A stretch of DNA of 64,000 nucleotides from an uncultured Phocaeicola sp. GTDB lineage: Bacteria; Bacteroidota; Bacteroidia; Bacteroidales; Bacteroidaceae. Both the position numbers and the translations under genes were made by a program. Shown in pieces: positions 1 through 8,235 of the stretch. Below the pieces are notes generated by a model that was not told the DNA's origin, made no database searches, and worked only from the letters and a program-made list of their open reading frames with translations. Each line of letters begins with the position of its first letter. Position 1 is the first letter of the stretch. The stretch is taken from assembly GCA_944320885.1 (NCBI GenBank), contig CALUJE010000008.1:34577-98576 (forward strand), given 5' to 3'.

Positions 1-425
1 ATAAAGACATCCGCTTTACATCCGATCACATGGCAGTATTGGGTGCCGTAGGTATTCTTCCGATGAACAAACTTATCCGTGAAGAATACATGAAAAATAC
101 CCTCAACTGGATATGGGACAACTGGAACTGGGGCAAGACCTGGGGATGGGACTATCCGATGACAGCCATGAACGCTGCCCGCATGGGAGAACCTGAAAAG
201 GCTGTAGGTGCCCTGCTCATGAACAAACGTACCAATACCTATCTTGTAAACGGACACAACTATCAGGACGGACGTCTCCGTCTTTACCTGCCGGGTAACG
301 GTGGACTGCTGACAGCAGTAGCCATGATGTGTGCCGGATGGGACGGATGTACCGAAAAGAATCCGGGATTCCCCAAAGACGGAACATGGAACGTAAAATG
401 GGAAGGACTGAAACCCATGCCCTAA
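1..425 (+). CDS. C-terminal part of a six-hairpin glycosidase-like protein (5' end outside window)
   Basis: The frame is open from the window edge (codons in phase from base 3) to TAA at 423-425, so only about the last 140 residues are present. The fragment is rich in Trp and Gly. It contains a W-G-W-D-Y-P motif and a later Q-D-G-R-L-R-L-Y-L-P-G-N-G-G-L segment, which look like the last helices and active-site loops of an (alpha/alpha)6 barrel glycosidase of the GH65/GH95-like kind seen in Bacteroides polysaccharide loci. No catalytic residue can be assigned from the fragment. The gene is followed 50 bases later by another large six-hairpin-type protein on the same strand, so the two are probably co-transcribed. 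The family assignment is an inference from sequence style; that it is a carbohydrate-active enzyme is moderately sure. Confidence 0.6.
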   Translation, partial: KDIRFTSDHMAVLGAVGILPMNKLIREEYMKNTLNWIWDNWNWGKTWGWDYPMTAMNAARMGEPEKAVGALLMNKRTNTYLVNGHNYQDGRLRLYLPGNGGLLTAVAMMCAGWDGCTEKNPGFPKDGTWNVKWEGLKPMP

Positions 426-434
426 TATGAACTG

Positions 435-463
435 ATACAAGAATTATACAAGAATTATACAAG
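435..463. repeat. short tandem repeat, 11-base unit
   Basis: The unit ATACAAGAATT occurs twice in a row, followed by a partial third copy (ATACAAGG). It lies in the 50-base gap between two glycosidase-like genes, just upstream of the second gene's start. It may simply be a small duplication near the ribosome binding region. Confidence 0.6.
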
Positions 464-475
464 GTAACACAAATA

Positions 476-3400
476 ATGAAAATCTTTATCATAGCTACCT
501 GCTTAAGCACAATGTATTTGTCTGTCTACGGGCAGACAAATACTGCGGCTTCAAGCAAAAAGGCAACACTTGAAGGGCGAGACTACATCGAATCCACTTC
601 ATACAATGAAGCACAGAGAGGCGCTCCCCGAAGCATGCAATACTATCCTACGGACGAAGGCTTTACCTGCGTAAACGGAAACAACCGCTTTACCCGTCCG
701 CTCTATGGAAGCAATACGGCCTATCGCCTTGAGACCAGTGACCGTCCGGTATTTGCAACCTATCAGAAACCCAAAAGCCATAACATCTCCTTCCGGCTTC
801 AATACAACGACTGTGACATTGCACTCGACTCTACCGACTACTGCCGTTCTTCATATAACGGAGGAATAAGAAAATACACCCTTACCGACAAACAGTGGAA
901 CAACGGAAACGGGAATCTCGAAGTTACAGCAATGGCACTGTATGACCGCGAAGGAGCCATCTGGCATTTCAAGACCGATACAGAACTGAGCAATGCCCGG
1001 CTTACCGGAACAGTTTCACCAATACGCGCACGAAAACTGAACCGCAGCGGCGACATGGGTGCCGATCCTGCCGACAGCTTTGAAGCATCACTTACCGAAA
1101 AGGGTACCGCATATGATATCCGCCTGAACAAAGGTGAAGCTTACGTCATTTATGAAGACGGAAAGCTGAAACAGCTTTCAACCTCAAAAGGACGTACACT
1201 CTACCAGCGTACGCTCAATACTTGCAATGAACTGATATCCGGTTTTAAGATAGATACTCCCGACCCTTATATCAATACACTCGGAAGTGCACTCTGTGCT
1301 GCTGCCGACGGTATCTGGGACGGAAAAGTATGGCTTCACGGTGCCAACGGATGGCGCATGCCGCTCAACGGATGGCGTGCCGCATATACCGGTGACTGTC
1401 TGGGATGGAACGACCGCGCACGTACCCACTTCGACAATTACGCGGCATCACAGGTAACCAATGTAGAACCTGTATATGCCCATCCTACCCAGGACCCGAA
1501 GATGAACATGGCCCGTGCCGAGAAGAAATGGGGCACACAGATGTACAGCAACGGATACATCTGCCGTAATCCGAACCGCAACAACCAGATGCACCACTAC
1601 GACATGAACCTGTGTTACATCGACGAGCTGTTGTGGCATTTCTGCTGGACCGGTGACCTTGACTATGCCCGCAAGATGTGGCCGGTCATCACACGTCATC
1701 TGGCATGGGAGAAACGCAACTTCGACCCTGACAACGACGGACTGTACGATGCATACTGCTGTATCTGGGCCAGCGATGCCCTGTATTACAACAGCGGTGC
1801 CGTAACCCACTCTTCAGCCTACAACTACCGCGCCAACAAGCTGGCAGCCGAAATTGCCGGTAAGATTGGTGAAGACCCCACTCCGTATGCACAGGAGGCT
1901 GAAAAGATAAAACAAGCTCTCCAGCAACGTCTGTGGATGCATGACAAGGGATGCTGGGCCGAATTCCAGGATTTCATGGGAAACAAGGACCTCCATACCT
2001 CTCCCGCCGTGTGGACCGTATATCATGCCATCGACTCTGAGGTAAGCGACCCGTTCCAGTATTATCAGGCCACCCGCTACATTGACCGCAACATACCGCG
2101 TATTCCGGTCAAGGGTGACGGACTGAAAGACGAAGGATACTACACGCTTTCTACCACCAACTGGGCACCCTATTCATGGAGTATCAACAATGTGGCCTTT
2201 GCCGAAGTTTGGCACACTACCCTGGCATACTGGCAGGCCGGACGCCCTGACGAAGCATTCCACATCTTCAAGAGTTCCATCCTCGACGGAATGTATCTGG
2301 GACACTGTCCGGGCAACTTCGGACAAATCAGTTTCTATGATGCTGCCCGCGGCGAATGTTATCGTGATTTCGGCGACCCTATCGGAGTTGCATCCCGCGT
2401 ACTCACACAAGGTCTCTTCGGTATCTACCCTGATCTGATGAACGGAAAGGTATGCCTGCGTCCTGGATTCCCGAAAGAATGGGATCACGCTTCACTGCAT
2501 ACCTCATACATTGATTTCAGCTATGAGCGCAAAGGCGATGCCGAAACATACCGCATCAGCCCACACTTCAAGAAGCAGGCTGCCGTCAGTCTTGACATCC
2601 CGGCACGTAAGTCTGTATGTGCATCGGTAACAGTCAACGGCCGTACAGTACAGCCAGCCGTAGCCGAAAGTATCGGCACCCCTCATATCACTATACCGTG
2701 CGGTGACGAAGAAGAAATGGTGGTTGAAATCAAATGGAGCGGAGAAAATATCTCAGCCGCAAAAGCTACTGTCTGCAAAGACCAGATACGCGGTGAGTCA
2801 TCCGACTGTACCTGGTTCGTCATGCTCCAGCAGGGCGACATGCGCTGGTGGCAGCCGGTCGATGTTGACCGTCCGTCAATCGATGCTCCCTACTATGGTA
2901 CCGAACTTCCGGTTCACACAAGCGGCGAATACATTCCAGTCAATATGGACAATGTGTGGAATGCCAATGTAACCGACATCTTCAAGAACCGTTACGAAAG
3001 TCCGCGTTCACCATACACCACCCTGCAGATTCCTCTGCAAGGCATCGGCGAATGGTGTCATCCGAAAGAAACGGCAGACATTGACGATTCCGGATTCCGC
3101 AAACGTGTAAAAGACAATCAGTTTGTCACACCGCAAGGTATTCCGTTCCGCACACCGTCTACGGGCCATAACATCGCCTACACATCCCTGTGGGACAATT
3201 ACCCCAATTCGGTCAGCGTTCCTCTTCAGGGACAGACGGCATCAGGCGTATACCTCCTCATGGCAGGCAGCACCAACTACATGCAGTGCCGTCATGTGAA
3301 CGGAGTTGTAACCGTAAGTTATACCGACGGAAGCAGCGAAACCCTCTCACTGGTCAATCCAGAGAACTGGGCACCCATCGAACAGGACTTCTATTTTGAC

Positions 3401-3649
3401 GGCCTGGCATTCAAGAGCAATGCCCCACGTCCTTACCGGGTAGTCCTTTCATCAGGTCTTGTAAGCAATCAGCTTGAGAAGGACCTGAAGCTGAAAGGTT
3501 TCAATGACCGCCGCATTCCAGGAGGAGCAGCAACCATCCTTTATCTGCCGCTTCAGGACAAACCGTTGCAGAGCCTCAACATCGAGGCCAAAGCCAACGA
3601 TGTAGTCATCGGCCTGATGGGAGCAACACTGGAACTGCGCGAGAAATAA
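476..3649 (+). CDS. Large secreted DUF4450-type, six-hairpin glycosidase-like protein
   Basis: 1057 residues starting with a Sec signal peptide (cleavage likely after V-Y-G-Q, about residue 20). The N-terminal third is beta-sandwich-like. The middle (about 330-730) has the helical, aromatic-rich pattern of an (alpha/alpha)6 barrel, including Y-D-M-N-L-C-Y-I-D-E-L-L-W and a D-P-D-N-D-G-L-Y-D loop, where acidic catalytic residues usually sit. About 300 further C-terminal residues look beta-rich. The overall style matches Bacteroides proteins annotated as DUF4450, which I recall only by family name; no activity is assigned here. It would act in the periplasm or at the cell surface. A strong hairpin terminator follows at 3671-3709, so it ends a + strand operon whose earlier genes lie left of the window. 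The start is the only Met directly before a good signal peptide. Confidence 0.75.
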   Translation: MKIFIIATCLSTMYLSVYGQTNTAASSKKATLEGRDYIESTSYNEAQRGAPRSMQYYPTDEGFTCVNGNNRFTRPLYGSNTAYRLETSDRPVFATYQKPKSHNISFRLQYNDCDIALDSTDYCRSSYNGGIRKYTLTDKQWNNGNGNLEVTAMALYDREGAIWHFKTDTELSNARLTGTVSPIRARKLNRSGDMGADPADSFEASLTEKGTAYDIRLNKGEAYVIYEDGKLKQLSTSKGRTLYQRTLNTCNELISGFKIDTPDPYINTLGSALCAAADGIWDGKVWLHGANGWRMPLNGWRAAYTGDCLGWNDRARTHFDNYAASQVTNVEPVYAHPTQDPKMNMARAEKKWGTQMYSNGYICRNPNRNNQMHHYDMNLCYIDELLWHFCWTGDLDYARKMWPVITRHLAWEKRNFDPDNDGLYDAYCCIWASDALYYNSGAVTHSSAYNYRANKLAAEIAGKIGEDPTPYAQEAEKIKQALQQRLWMHDKGCWAEFQDFMGNKDLHTSPAVWTVYHAIDSEVSDPFQYYQATRYIDRNIPRIPVKGDGLKDEGYYTLSTTNWAPYSWSINNVAFAEVWHTTLAYWQAGRPDEAFHIFKSSILDGMYLGHCPGNFGQISFYDAARGECYRDFGDPIGVASRVLTQGLFGIYPDLMNGKVCLRPGFPKEWDHASLHTSYIDFSYERKGDAETYRISPHFKKQAAVSLDIPARKSVCASVTVNGRTVQPAVAESIGTPHITIPCGDEEEMVVEIKWSGENISAAKATVCKDQIRGESSDCTWFVMLQQGDMRWWQPVDVDRPSIDAPYYGTELPVHTSGEYIPVNMDNVWNANVTDIFKNRYESPRSPYTTLQIPLQGIGEWCHPKETADIDDSGFRKRVKDNQFVTPQGIPFRTPSTGHNIAYTSLWDNYPNSVSVPLQGQTASGVYLLMAGSTNYMQCRHVNGVVTVSYTDGSSETLSLVNPENWAPIEQDFYFDGLAFKSNAPRPYRVVLSSGLVSNQLEKDLKLKGFNDRRIPGGAATILYLPLQDKPLQSLNIEAKANDVVIGLMGATLELREK

Positions 3650-3670
3650 AGCTCCTGCATCTACATATAC

Positions 3671-3709
3671 CAAAACAGGGCATTCCAAAATTTGGGATGC
3701 CCTGTTTTG
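3671..3709 (+). terminator. Rho-independent terminator after the DUF4450 gene
   Basis: Perfect 13-base arms (3671-3683 CAAAACAGGGCAT, 3697-3709 ATGCCCTGTTTTG) enclose a 13-base loop. The 3' arm ends in a T-rich stretch. It sits 21 bases after the stop codon and separates this operon from the next gene, which has its own promoter. Confidence 0.85.
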
Positions 3710-3729
3710 TATGATACCATTTGATATAA

Positions 3730-3760
3730 TTGGTCTATTCTGTATAATTATCTATCTTTG
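3730..3760 (+). promoter_or_regulatory. Bacteroides-type promoter for the transglutaminase-like gene
   Basis: A TATCTTTG box (3753-3760, consensus TAnnTTTG) lies 23 bases after a TTG (3730-3732), which is the spacing expected for the Bacteroides primary sigma factor. The ATG at 3784 follows about 24 bases later, giving a short leader. Confidence 0.7.
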
Positions 3761-3783
3761 CCAAGTATCAAATTCAAATACAA

Positions 3784-4635
3784 ATGAAACAATTATCAAT
3801 ACTAACCTTAATACTAATCACGCTTCATGTTTCAGGATACTGTCAATTACCAGACAAATCCATAACCAATACCGCTGACACTATACAAAAAACATATGTT
3901 CAGATATCGGCACGCAATCTCTCACTTGAAGCCGTTGACAGTTATCCTCAGAAATTACTGAAGGTCATCCGCAACGAAGATACGATAAAAACCGTATTGA
4001 TAAGTACATTCAGTGAATATGAGGAACCAGACAGAGTCACAAGAGTAAAAAAAGCTCCATACAATCCCACATTCAAATATCCCTCTGCAATAAGCCGTTT
4101 CCTCGAACCGACCCAATACGTAAACAGTTCCTCCAAAAGCACGGCCTCCGTTGCTGATACGCTATTTAATGGAAAGGAAAAATACTGTCTGGATATTATT
4201 AAAAAAGCACTCGCGTTTTCAAAACGTATTACTTTTGACACACAACTGGCTCAAGCTCTTGACAGAGGCCAGTCTATGACTGTTCCTTCAGACGAGGTAC
4301 TCCAATCAATGACCGGAACATGTTCCGAAGCCACCAATGTATTCCTGGCCCTCATGCGTCACATGGGTATTCCGGCACGCATGGTTGTCGGCTATTGTTA
4401 TCTTCCCGAAAAAGGTATAAACAGTTCTCATGCCTGGGCCGAATGTTACATCGAAGGAGCAGGATGGTGGGGTGTAGATCCTCAAAACGGAAGTCCGGCA
4501 ATCTCACATATCGGTTATAAGCTCTTCTATGGAAAAGATTTCAAAGACTGCCGCATCAAACGGCTTTCCGATATGTATCTGCGTGATAAACAGCCCGTAA
4601 AAATTGAAAGTATAAATAAAGAAGCTCTACTGTAA
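3784..4635 (+). CDS. Secreted transglutaminase-like cysteine protease-fold protein
   Basis: 283 residues with an N-terminal hydrophobic signal peptide (about residues 1-20, ending near S-G-Y-C-Q). The C-terminal half carries the transglutaminase-core triad in order: Cys in M-T-G-T-C-S-E-A-T-N-V-F, His in N-S-S-H-A-W-A-E, and Asp in W-W-G-V-D-P-Q-N-G. These are the hallmarks of the bacterial transglutaminase-like family (PF01841), whose members cleave or cross-link peptide amides. The substrate is unknown. The gene stands alone between a terminator and a convergent transporter gene, with its own promoter. The N-terminal 150 residues resemble no domain I can name; they may be an Ig-like or pro-domain. 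Confidence 0.85.
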   Translation: MKQLSILTLILITLHVSGYCQLPDKSITNTADTIQKTYVQISARNLSLEAVDSYPQKLLKVIRNEDTIKTVLISTFSEYEEPDRVTRVKKAPYNPTFKYPSAISRFLEPTQYVNSSSKSTASVADTLFNGKEKYCLDIIKKALAFSKRITFDTQLAQALDRGQSMTVPSDEVLQSMTGTCSEATNVFLALMRHMGIPARMVVGYCYLPEKGINSSHAWAECYIEGAGWWGVDPQNGSPAISHIGYKLFYGKDFKDCRIKRLSDMYLRDKQPVKIESINKEALL

Positions 4636-4686
4636 TTTTCCAATTCTCCATCCGATATCGACTTTTCTTCCATTCCGCAATATAGT

Positions 4687-5997
4687 CTACAAAAATAGGG
4701 CTACCAGAATGCCTAAACCTACGGAAATAAACGTGGTAATAAGACCGGGCATCATAAAGGAGTGATTAAGCACATATTTACCGATATGGGTAGTGCCCGT
4801 AACATCGAAGTTTATGGCCGCAACCACCGTAGGATAATTGGGTATGAAGAAATAACCGTTCACTGCCGGGAACAGGGCTATCAGCATGTATGGCGAAATG
4901 CCTAACGCTATACCCAATGGCAACAGGGCACGGATTGTAGCTGCCTGACTGAAAAGCAAAATGGACATGGCGAAAAGGGCGATTCCAAACAGCCAGGGCA
5001 TGTCGGTTACCATTCCGAAAATGTTGTCCTTGATGACTGAGATATTGCCTGAAATAAACGTATCGCCCATCCATGCGATACCGAATATGGCTACAACGGC
5101 CTGCATTCCGGCATTGAAGACGGAACTCTTGGCTGCCTTCATGCCGCTGGTGCCTGTAAACAGCAAAATTAATGCGGCTACTGAAAGCATCAGTATTTCA
5201 ATGATGTGTGACATCTGCATCACGACCACTCCCTCGGATGTATGGAACGACGGACGGAAAGAATCAACGGAGCCGAACAGTACGATGCCTACCGTTGCCG
5301 CCAGAAAGAGCAATACGGAGGTAAGGGCCTTGCCGGGATGCTCTACATTGGCCGTACAATAGTTATCGGACGACAGTTCTCCTGATTTGAGACGTGCCTG
5401 ATATACAGGGTCATCTTTCAGCTCTTTGCCTACACGCATGGAATAAAGGGCTCCTATCAGTACACCGGCCAACGTACACGGGATGGCTATTTTCAAGATA
5501 TCAAACAGGGTAATGTCATATCCTGCCAGCATGCTCAGAAGGGCAACTGTGGCTGCTGATATGGGACTGGCAGTAATGGCCTGCTGGGAGGCTATAACGG
5601 CTATTCCTAACGGACGTTCCGGACGGATTCCCGTCTCACGGGCAACCTCGGCTATCACCGGAAGCACGGAATATGCTACGTGACCGGTACCGGCAAAAAA
5701 CGTAAACAGATAGGTAACCAACGGACTCAGAAGGGTAATGTGCTGAGGATTGCGACGCAAGATTCTCTCTGCCCACTTTACCATCAGATCCAATCCTCCT
5801 GCGGCCTGCATGCAACCGGCAGCAGCAATAACGGCAACAATCATCAGCATCACATCGATAGGCGGTGTGGTCGGCTCAAGACCGAATACAAAGGTGAGAA
5901 TGGCAAGTCCGAAACCTCCAAAGACTCCCAGACCGATACCGCCAACACGGGCTCCGACAATAATTGCCAGCAATACGAACAGTAACTGTAATAACAT
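4687..5997 (-). CDS. Anaerobic C4-dicarboxylate transporter, DcuA/DcuB family
   Basis: 436 residues, almost entirely hydrophobic, with about 10-12 predicted membrane segments and the Dcu-like features G-G-I-G-L-G-V-F-G-G-F-G-L near the N terminus, F-F-A-G-T-G-H-V-A-Y-S near residue 110, and N-Y-P-T-V-V-A-A-I near residue 390. Dcu carriers exchange fumarate, aspartate or malate for succinate across the inner membrane. This suits Bacteroides, which respires fumarate and excretes succinate. Length fits the family (about 430-450). A degenerate -7 box lies just upstream at 6023-6030, and the gene appears monocistronic. DcuA and DcuB cannot be told apart by eye, so no symbol is given. Confidence 0.9.
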   Translation of the reverse strand: MLLQLLFVLLAIIVGARVGGIGLGVFGGFGLAILTFVFGLEPTTPPIDVMLMIVAVIAAAGCMQAAGGLDLMVKWAERILRRNPQHITLLSPLVTYLFTFFAGTGHVAYSVLPVIAEVARETGIRPERPLGIAVIASQQAITASPISAATVALLSMLAGYDITLFDILKIAIPCTLAGVLIGALYSMRVGKELKDDPVYQARLKSGELSSDNYCTANVEHPGKALTSVLLFLAATVGIVLFGSVDSFRPSFHTSEGVVVMQMSHIIEILMLSVAALILLFTGTSGMKAAKSSVFNAGMQAVVAIFGIAWMGDTFISGNISVIKDNIFGMVTDMPWLFGIALFAMSILLFSQAATIRALLPLGIALGISPYMLIALFPAVNGYFFIPNYPTVVAAINFDVTGTTHIGKYVLNHSFMMPGLITTFISVGLGILVALFL

Positions 5998-6022
5998 AAC
6001 TCAAGCTTTTTTAATAAGTTCG

Positions 6023-6063
6023 TAAAGATAGTGAAAGCCGAGCGCAGCAGCAAATAGAAAACA
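6023..6063 (-). promoter_or_regulatory. Promoter region of the Dcu gene, with degenerate copy of a promoter-linked repeat
   Basis: Read on the minus strand, TATCTTTA (6030-6023) resembles the -7 consensus TAnnTTTG, and the start codon at 5997 follows a leader of under 20 bases. The surrounding sequence AAAGATAGTGAAAG (6024-6037) matches the first part of the 38-base repeat found at 6107-6144 and 6932-6969. Confidence 0.5.
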
Positions 6064-6106
6064 TAGTTTTATATAGGCTATTGCCAAGGCGCATCCTATC
6101 TTATCT

Positions 6107-6144
6107 AAAGATAGTGAAAGGTGAGTGGAGAGACAAATGAAAAA
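6107..6144 (-). repeat. 38-base promoter-linked repeat, copy 1 of 2 identical copies
   Basis: This 38-base stretch is identical to 6932-6969. It begins (plus strand) AAAGATAGTGAAAGGTGAGT and ends in GAAAAA. The other copy overlaps the ribB -7 box, so the repeat carries promoter elements. Here it lies about 110 bases upstream of the Dcu start and may act as a second, distal promoter for that gene. Confidence 0.75.
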
Positions 6145-6154
6145 ACATCAGTTA

Positions 6155-6218
6155 TAAAAAAATAATTATCGGTTATCATTTTAAAAAAGGACACGTGCTT
6201 TTTAAAAAAGATAACCGA
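6155..6218 (-). terminator. Long hairpin terminator downstream of ribB
   Basis: On the plus strand, TCGGTTATC (6169-6177) and GATAACCGA (6210-6218) are perfect 9-base arms, with an inner TTAAAAAG/CTTTTTAA pairing and a CACGTG-containing loop. In the ribB (minus) direction the hairpin is followed by an A/T stretch that includes seven T (about 6155-6161), as expected for a terminator. Confidence 0.65.
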
Positions 6219-6268
6219 CAATTCTGTAAAAGCTCACGTGCTTTTGTCGAAAAGGACACGTGCTTTTT
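6185..6268. repeat. Three short direct repeats centred on CACGTG
   Basis: Two identical 19-base copies, AAAAGGACACGTGCTTTTT (6185-6203 and 6250-6268), flank a related copy, TAAAAGCTCACGTGCTTTT (6227-6245). Each is partly palindromic (AAAAGC...GCTTTT). They fill the gap between the ribB stop (6280) and its terminator. They are not evenly spaced, so this is not a CRISPR array. Confidence 0.75.
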
Positions 6269-6279
6269 TATGATGCTGA

Positions 6280-6906
6280 TCAGAGTCCGGTACGTTTGCG
6301 ATAGGCAATCAAATCGGCTATGGAGATTACCTTCAGACCGAAACGGGCAGCAATCTCGAGCAACTGGGGCAGACGGGCCATTGTGCCGTCGGCATTCATT
6401 ACTTCGATCAACGCACCTGCAGGTTTCAGTCCAGCCAGACGGGCCATGTCAATGGTTGCCTCGGTATGTCCGTCACGGCCCAATACTCCGTTTTCATTGG
6501 CGTATAAAGGTGATATATGACCGGGACGACCGAAATCATCTGCCTTGTAAGATGAATCGCCCAATGCCTTTATGGTGGCTGCTCTATCGTGTGCAGATAC
6601 ACCGGTGGTGCAGTCATGACCCAGCAAATCGACGGTAACGGTAAACGGGGTTCCCAGCAGTGATGTATTCTTCTGTGTCATCGGTTCCAGTTCCAGCTCT
6701 TTGCAACGCGAAGTTGTTAGCGGCGCACACAGAACTCCACGACCATTGGTTATCATGAAATTGACAATTTCCGGAGTTACTTTCTCGGCAGCAACAATAA
6801 AATCACCTTCATTCTCACGGTCTTCATTGTCGACAACAATCAGTATCTTTCCGGCTTTGATATCCTCGATACCCTCTTCTATTGTACTTAATCCTTGTGT
6901 ATTCAT
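6280..6906 (-). CDS. ribB: 3,4-dihydroxy-2-butanone-4-phosphate synthase
   Basis: 208 residues, the full length of a stand-alone RibB. The enzyme converts ribulose 5-phosphate to formate and the 4-carbon unit used for riboflavin synthesis. Family motifs are clear: [11 protein letters not shown] near residue 25 (acidic metal-binding loop), the G-R-G-V-L-C-A-P segment near residue 55, G-V-S-A-H-D-R-A near residue 103, and G-H-T-E-A-T-I-D near residue 146. The Met at 6906 is chosen because a -7 box lies at 6931-6938, leaving a leader of about 18 bases; an in-frame Met 40 codons upstream would lie upstream of the transcription start. The leader is too short for an FMN riboswitch. There is no GTP cyclohydrolase II domain, unlike ribBA fusions. 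Confidence 0.95.
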   Translation of the reverse strand: MNTQGLSTIEEGIEDIKAGKILIVVDNEDRENEGDFIVAAEKVTPEIVNFMITNGRGVLCAPLTTSRCKELELEPMTQKNTSLLGTPFTVTVDLLGHDCTTGVSAHDRAATIKALGDSSYKADDFGRPGHISPLYANENGVLGRDGHTEATIDMARLAGLKPAGALIEVMNADGTMARLPQLLEIAARFGLKVISIADLIAYRKRTGL

Positions 6907-6930
6907 TTTGCTCTTTTTTTTGTTCGCGGA

Positions 6931-6962
6931 CAAAGATAGTGAAAGGTGAGTGGAGAGACAAA
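6931..6962 (-). promoter_or_regulatory. Promoter of ribB
   Basis: On the minus strand, TTTG (6962-6959) is followed at about 24 bases by TATCTTTG (6938-6931), a perfect TAnnTTTG box. The motif is embedded in the 38-base repeat at 6932-6969. It fixes the ribB start at 6906. Confidence 0.75.
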
Positions 6963-6969
6963 TGAAAAA
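6932..6969 (-). repeat. 38-base promoter-linked repeat, copy 2 of 2 identical copies
   Basis: Identical over 38 bases to 6107-6144. This copy contains most of the ribB promoter, which suggests that the repeat family spreads or conserves promoter function. Confidence 0.75.
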
Positions 6970-6999
6970 CAAAGTTTTTCGATACAATAAGGCAGGCAT

Positions 7000-7036
7000 A
7001 AAAAAAGACAGAACAAAGGAACGCATTCCTCTGTCC
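7000..7036 (-). terminator. Rho-independent terminator after the TlpA-like gene
   Basis: On the minus strand, GACAGAGGAA and TTCC...TCTGTC pair into an imperfect stem that is directly followed by TTTTTT. It lies about 30 bases after the stop codon of the thioredoxin-like gene and insulates ribB from it. Confidence 0.75.
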
Positions 7037-7063
7037 TGCCATATAAATAAAATGAAAAAACGG

Positions 7064-8167
7064 TTATTTATAAATCTCTTCGAGTTTCTTTATCAACTGC
7101 TCTGCACGCAGGTTTGAAGCAACTACCTTACCGTCGGGACCAATCAGCAAAGTGGCCGGAATTGCCTTGATATAATAAATCTGTGCAGCTTCACATTTCC
7201 ATGCTTTCAGGTCTGAAAGCTGGGGCCATGTCATACCCAGCTGTTTCACTGCACCCAACCATGCTTCCTTATTGTTATCAAGTGAAATACCTACAATCTC
7301 AAAACCTTTGGGGTGGAACTGCTCGTATGCCTTCTTCACATTCGGCATTTCTGCACGACAAGGACCACACCAGCTTGCCCAGAAATCAATCAGTACATAA
7401 TTTCCTTTACCTACGTATTCAGACAACTTGTGCATTTTTCCGTCCATATCGGCCATGGAGAAATCAATGAACTGTGCTCCTACGGCTTTACGTTTTTCGC
7501 CTTCAAGCATCTTGAATACAGAAACCAGAAGGGCATCGTCTTTGTACTTGTAGTCTTTCAGGAAATTGTCGATAAAGTCTACTCCCAAAACTTCCATATA
7601 GTTGAATATGAAATAGGCGGGAATCAGATTGTCCTTGTTCTCGGTAATTCCGTTTTTCAAAGCATCCATCTGACGTTTTGAAACCTGTTCCCATTCAGCA
7701 TCCAGACGTTTTGCGATTGAATCAGGAAGCTGATTGTTGTATTTCTTGTAAAGCTCTTCTGCCTGCATCTGAATCTTGCGCTGATCCATACCACCCTGTT
7801 CGATGGCTTTTGTAATCTGCTGCATACGGGCATTGGTTTCAGAACCTTCTACCGTAATGCCTTTGTCAATAGTAACCTTTATCGGTTCATTGTCGAGCAC
7901 AAAAGCGGCAATTACGTTATAACCATTGGCCGTAGCACAAACCGATGCCAACTTGGGCAATTGAGTAGTGCCTTGCATAACATACTGTCCGTTAACGCAA
8001 GCCGCACTGTCAATGGCCATCTTGTCTTCGATGGAGAACAGATAAACCTTTTCTACTTTCAGATTAGGATTATCGGTCTTGTTTTCAAAAGTTACCTTAT
8101 AATTATTCTGTGCCATACCGGTCACTGCACCGGCAAACATGCACAAACCTAAAAAAAATCTTTTCAT
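7064..8167 (-). CDS. TlpA-like thiol:disulfide oxidoreductase with N-terminal DUF4369-like domain
   Basis: 367 residues with a signal peptide (about 1-19, ending M-A-Q). An N-terminal beta-rich region (about 20-120) resembles DUF4369, followed by a helical linker. The C-terminal thioredoxin/AhpC-TSA domain (about 230-367) has the active site W-A-S-W-C-G-P-C near residue 267 and a later cis-Pro in A-I-P-A-T-L-L-I. Such proteins are periplasmic or outer-membrane-anchored reductases. The gene lies 68 bases downstream of the PKD-like lipoprotein gene on the same strand and may be the last gene of the SusC/SusD cassette; the hairpin at 8188-8217 between them could modulate its expression. Its client protein is unknown. 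Confidence 0.9.
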   Translation of the reverse strand: MKRFFLGLCMFAGAVTGMAQNNYKVTFENKTDNPNLKVEKVYLFSIEDKMAIDSAACVNGQYVMQGTTQLPKLASVCATANGYNVIAAFVLDNEPIKVTIDKGITVEGSETNARMQQITKAIEQGGMDQRKIQMQAEELYKKYNNQLPDSIAKRLDAEWEQVSKRQMDALKNGITENKDNLIPAYFIFNYMEVLGVDFIDNFLKDYKYKDDALLVSVFKMLEGEKRKAVGAQFIDFSMADMDGKMHKLSEYVGKGNYVLIDFWASWCGPCRAEMPNVKKAYEQFHPKGFEIVGISLDNNKEAWLGAVKQLGMTWPQLSDLKAWKCEAAQIYYIKAIPATLLIGPDGKVVASNLRAEQLIKKLEEIYK

Positions 8168-8187
8168 TACCTTGTCTTTTTATAATG

Positions 8188-8217
8188 ACGAGGCAGGCCT
8201 GTAGCAGCGTGCCTCGT
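8188..8217 (-). other. Intergenic hairpin in the SusC/D cassette
   Basis: Arms ACGAGGCA (8188-8195) and TGCCTCGT (8210-8217) pair perfectly around a 14-base loop between the PKD-like gene and the TlpA-like gene. No T-run follows in the minus direction, so it is more likely an RNA-stability or partial attenuation element than a full terminator. Confidence 0.45.
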
Positions 8218-8235
8218 TCAGTAGTATCAAAATTA

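Noticed and set aside
6185..6268. Possible short CRISPR-like array
   Set aside because: The three repeats are unevenly spaced (42 and 23 bases start to start), one copy is diverged, and there are no cas genes.
6907..7026. N-terminal extension of RibB by 40 residues
   Set aside because: The -7 box at 6931-6938 lies inside the extension and the added residues do not belong to the RibB family.
7183..7681. Overlapping antisense open frames opposite the TlpA-like and other large genes
   Set aside because: They follow the codon pattern of the real genes on the other strand and show no start signals or recognisable domains.
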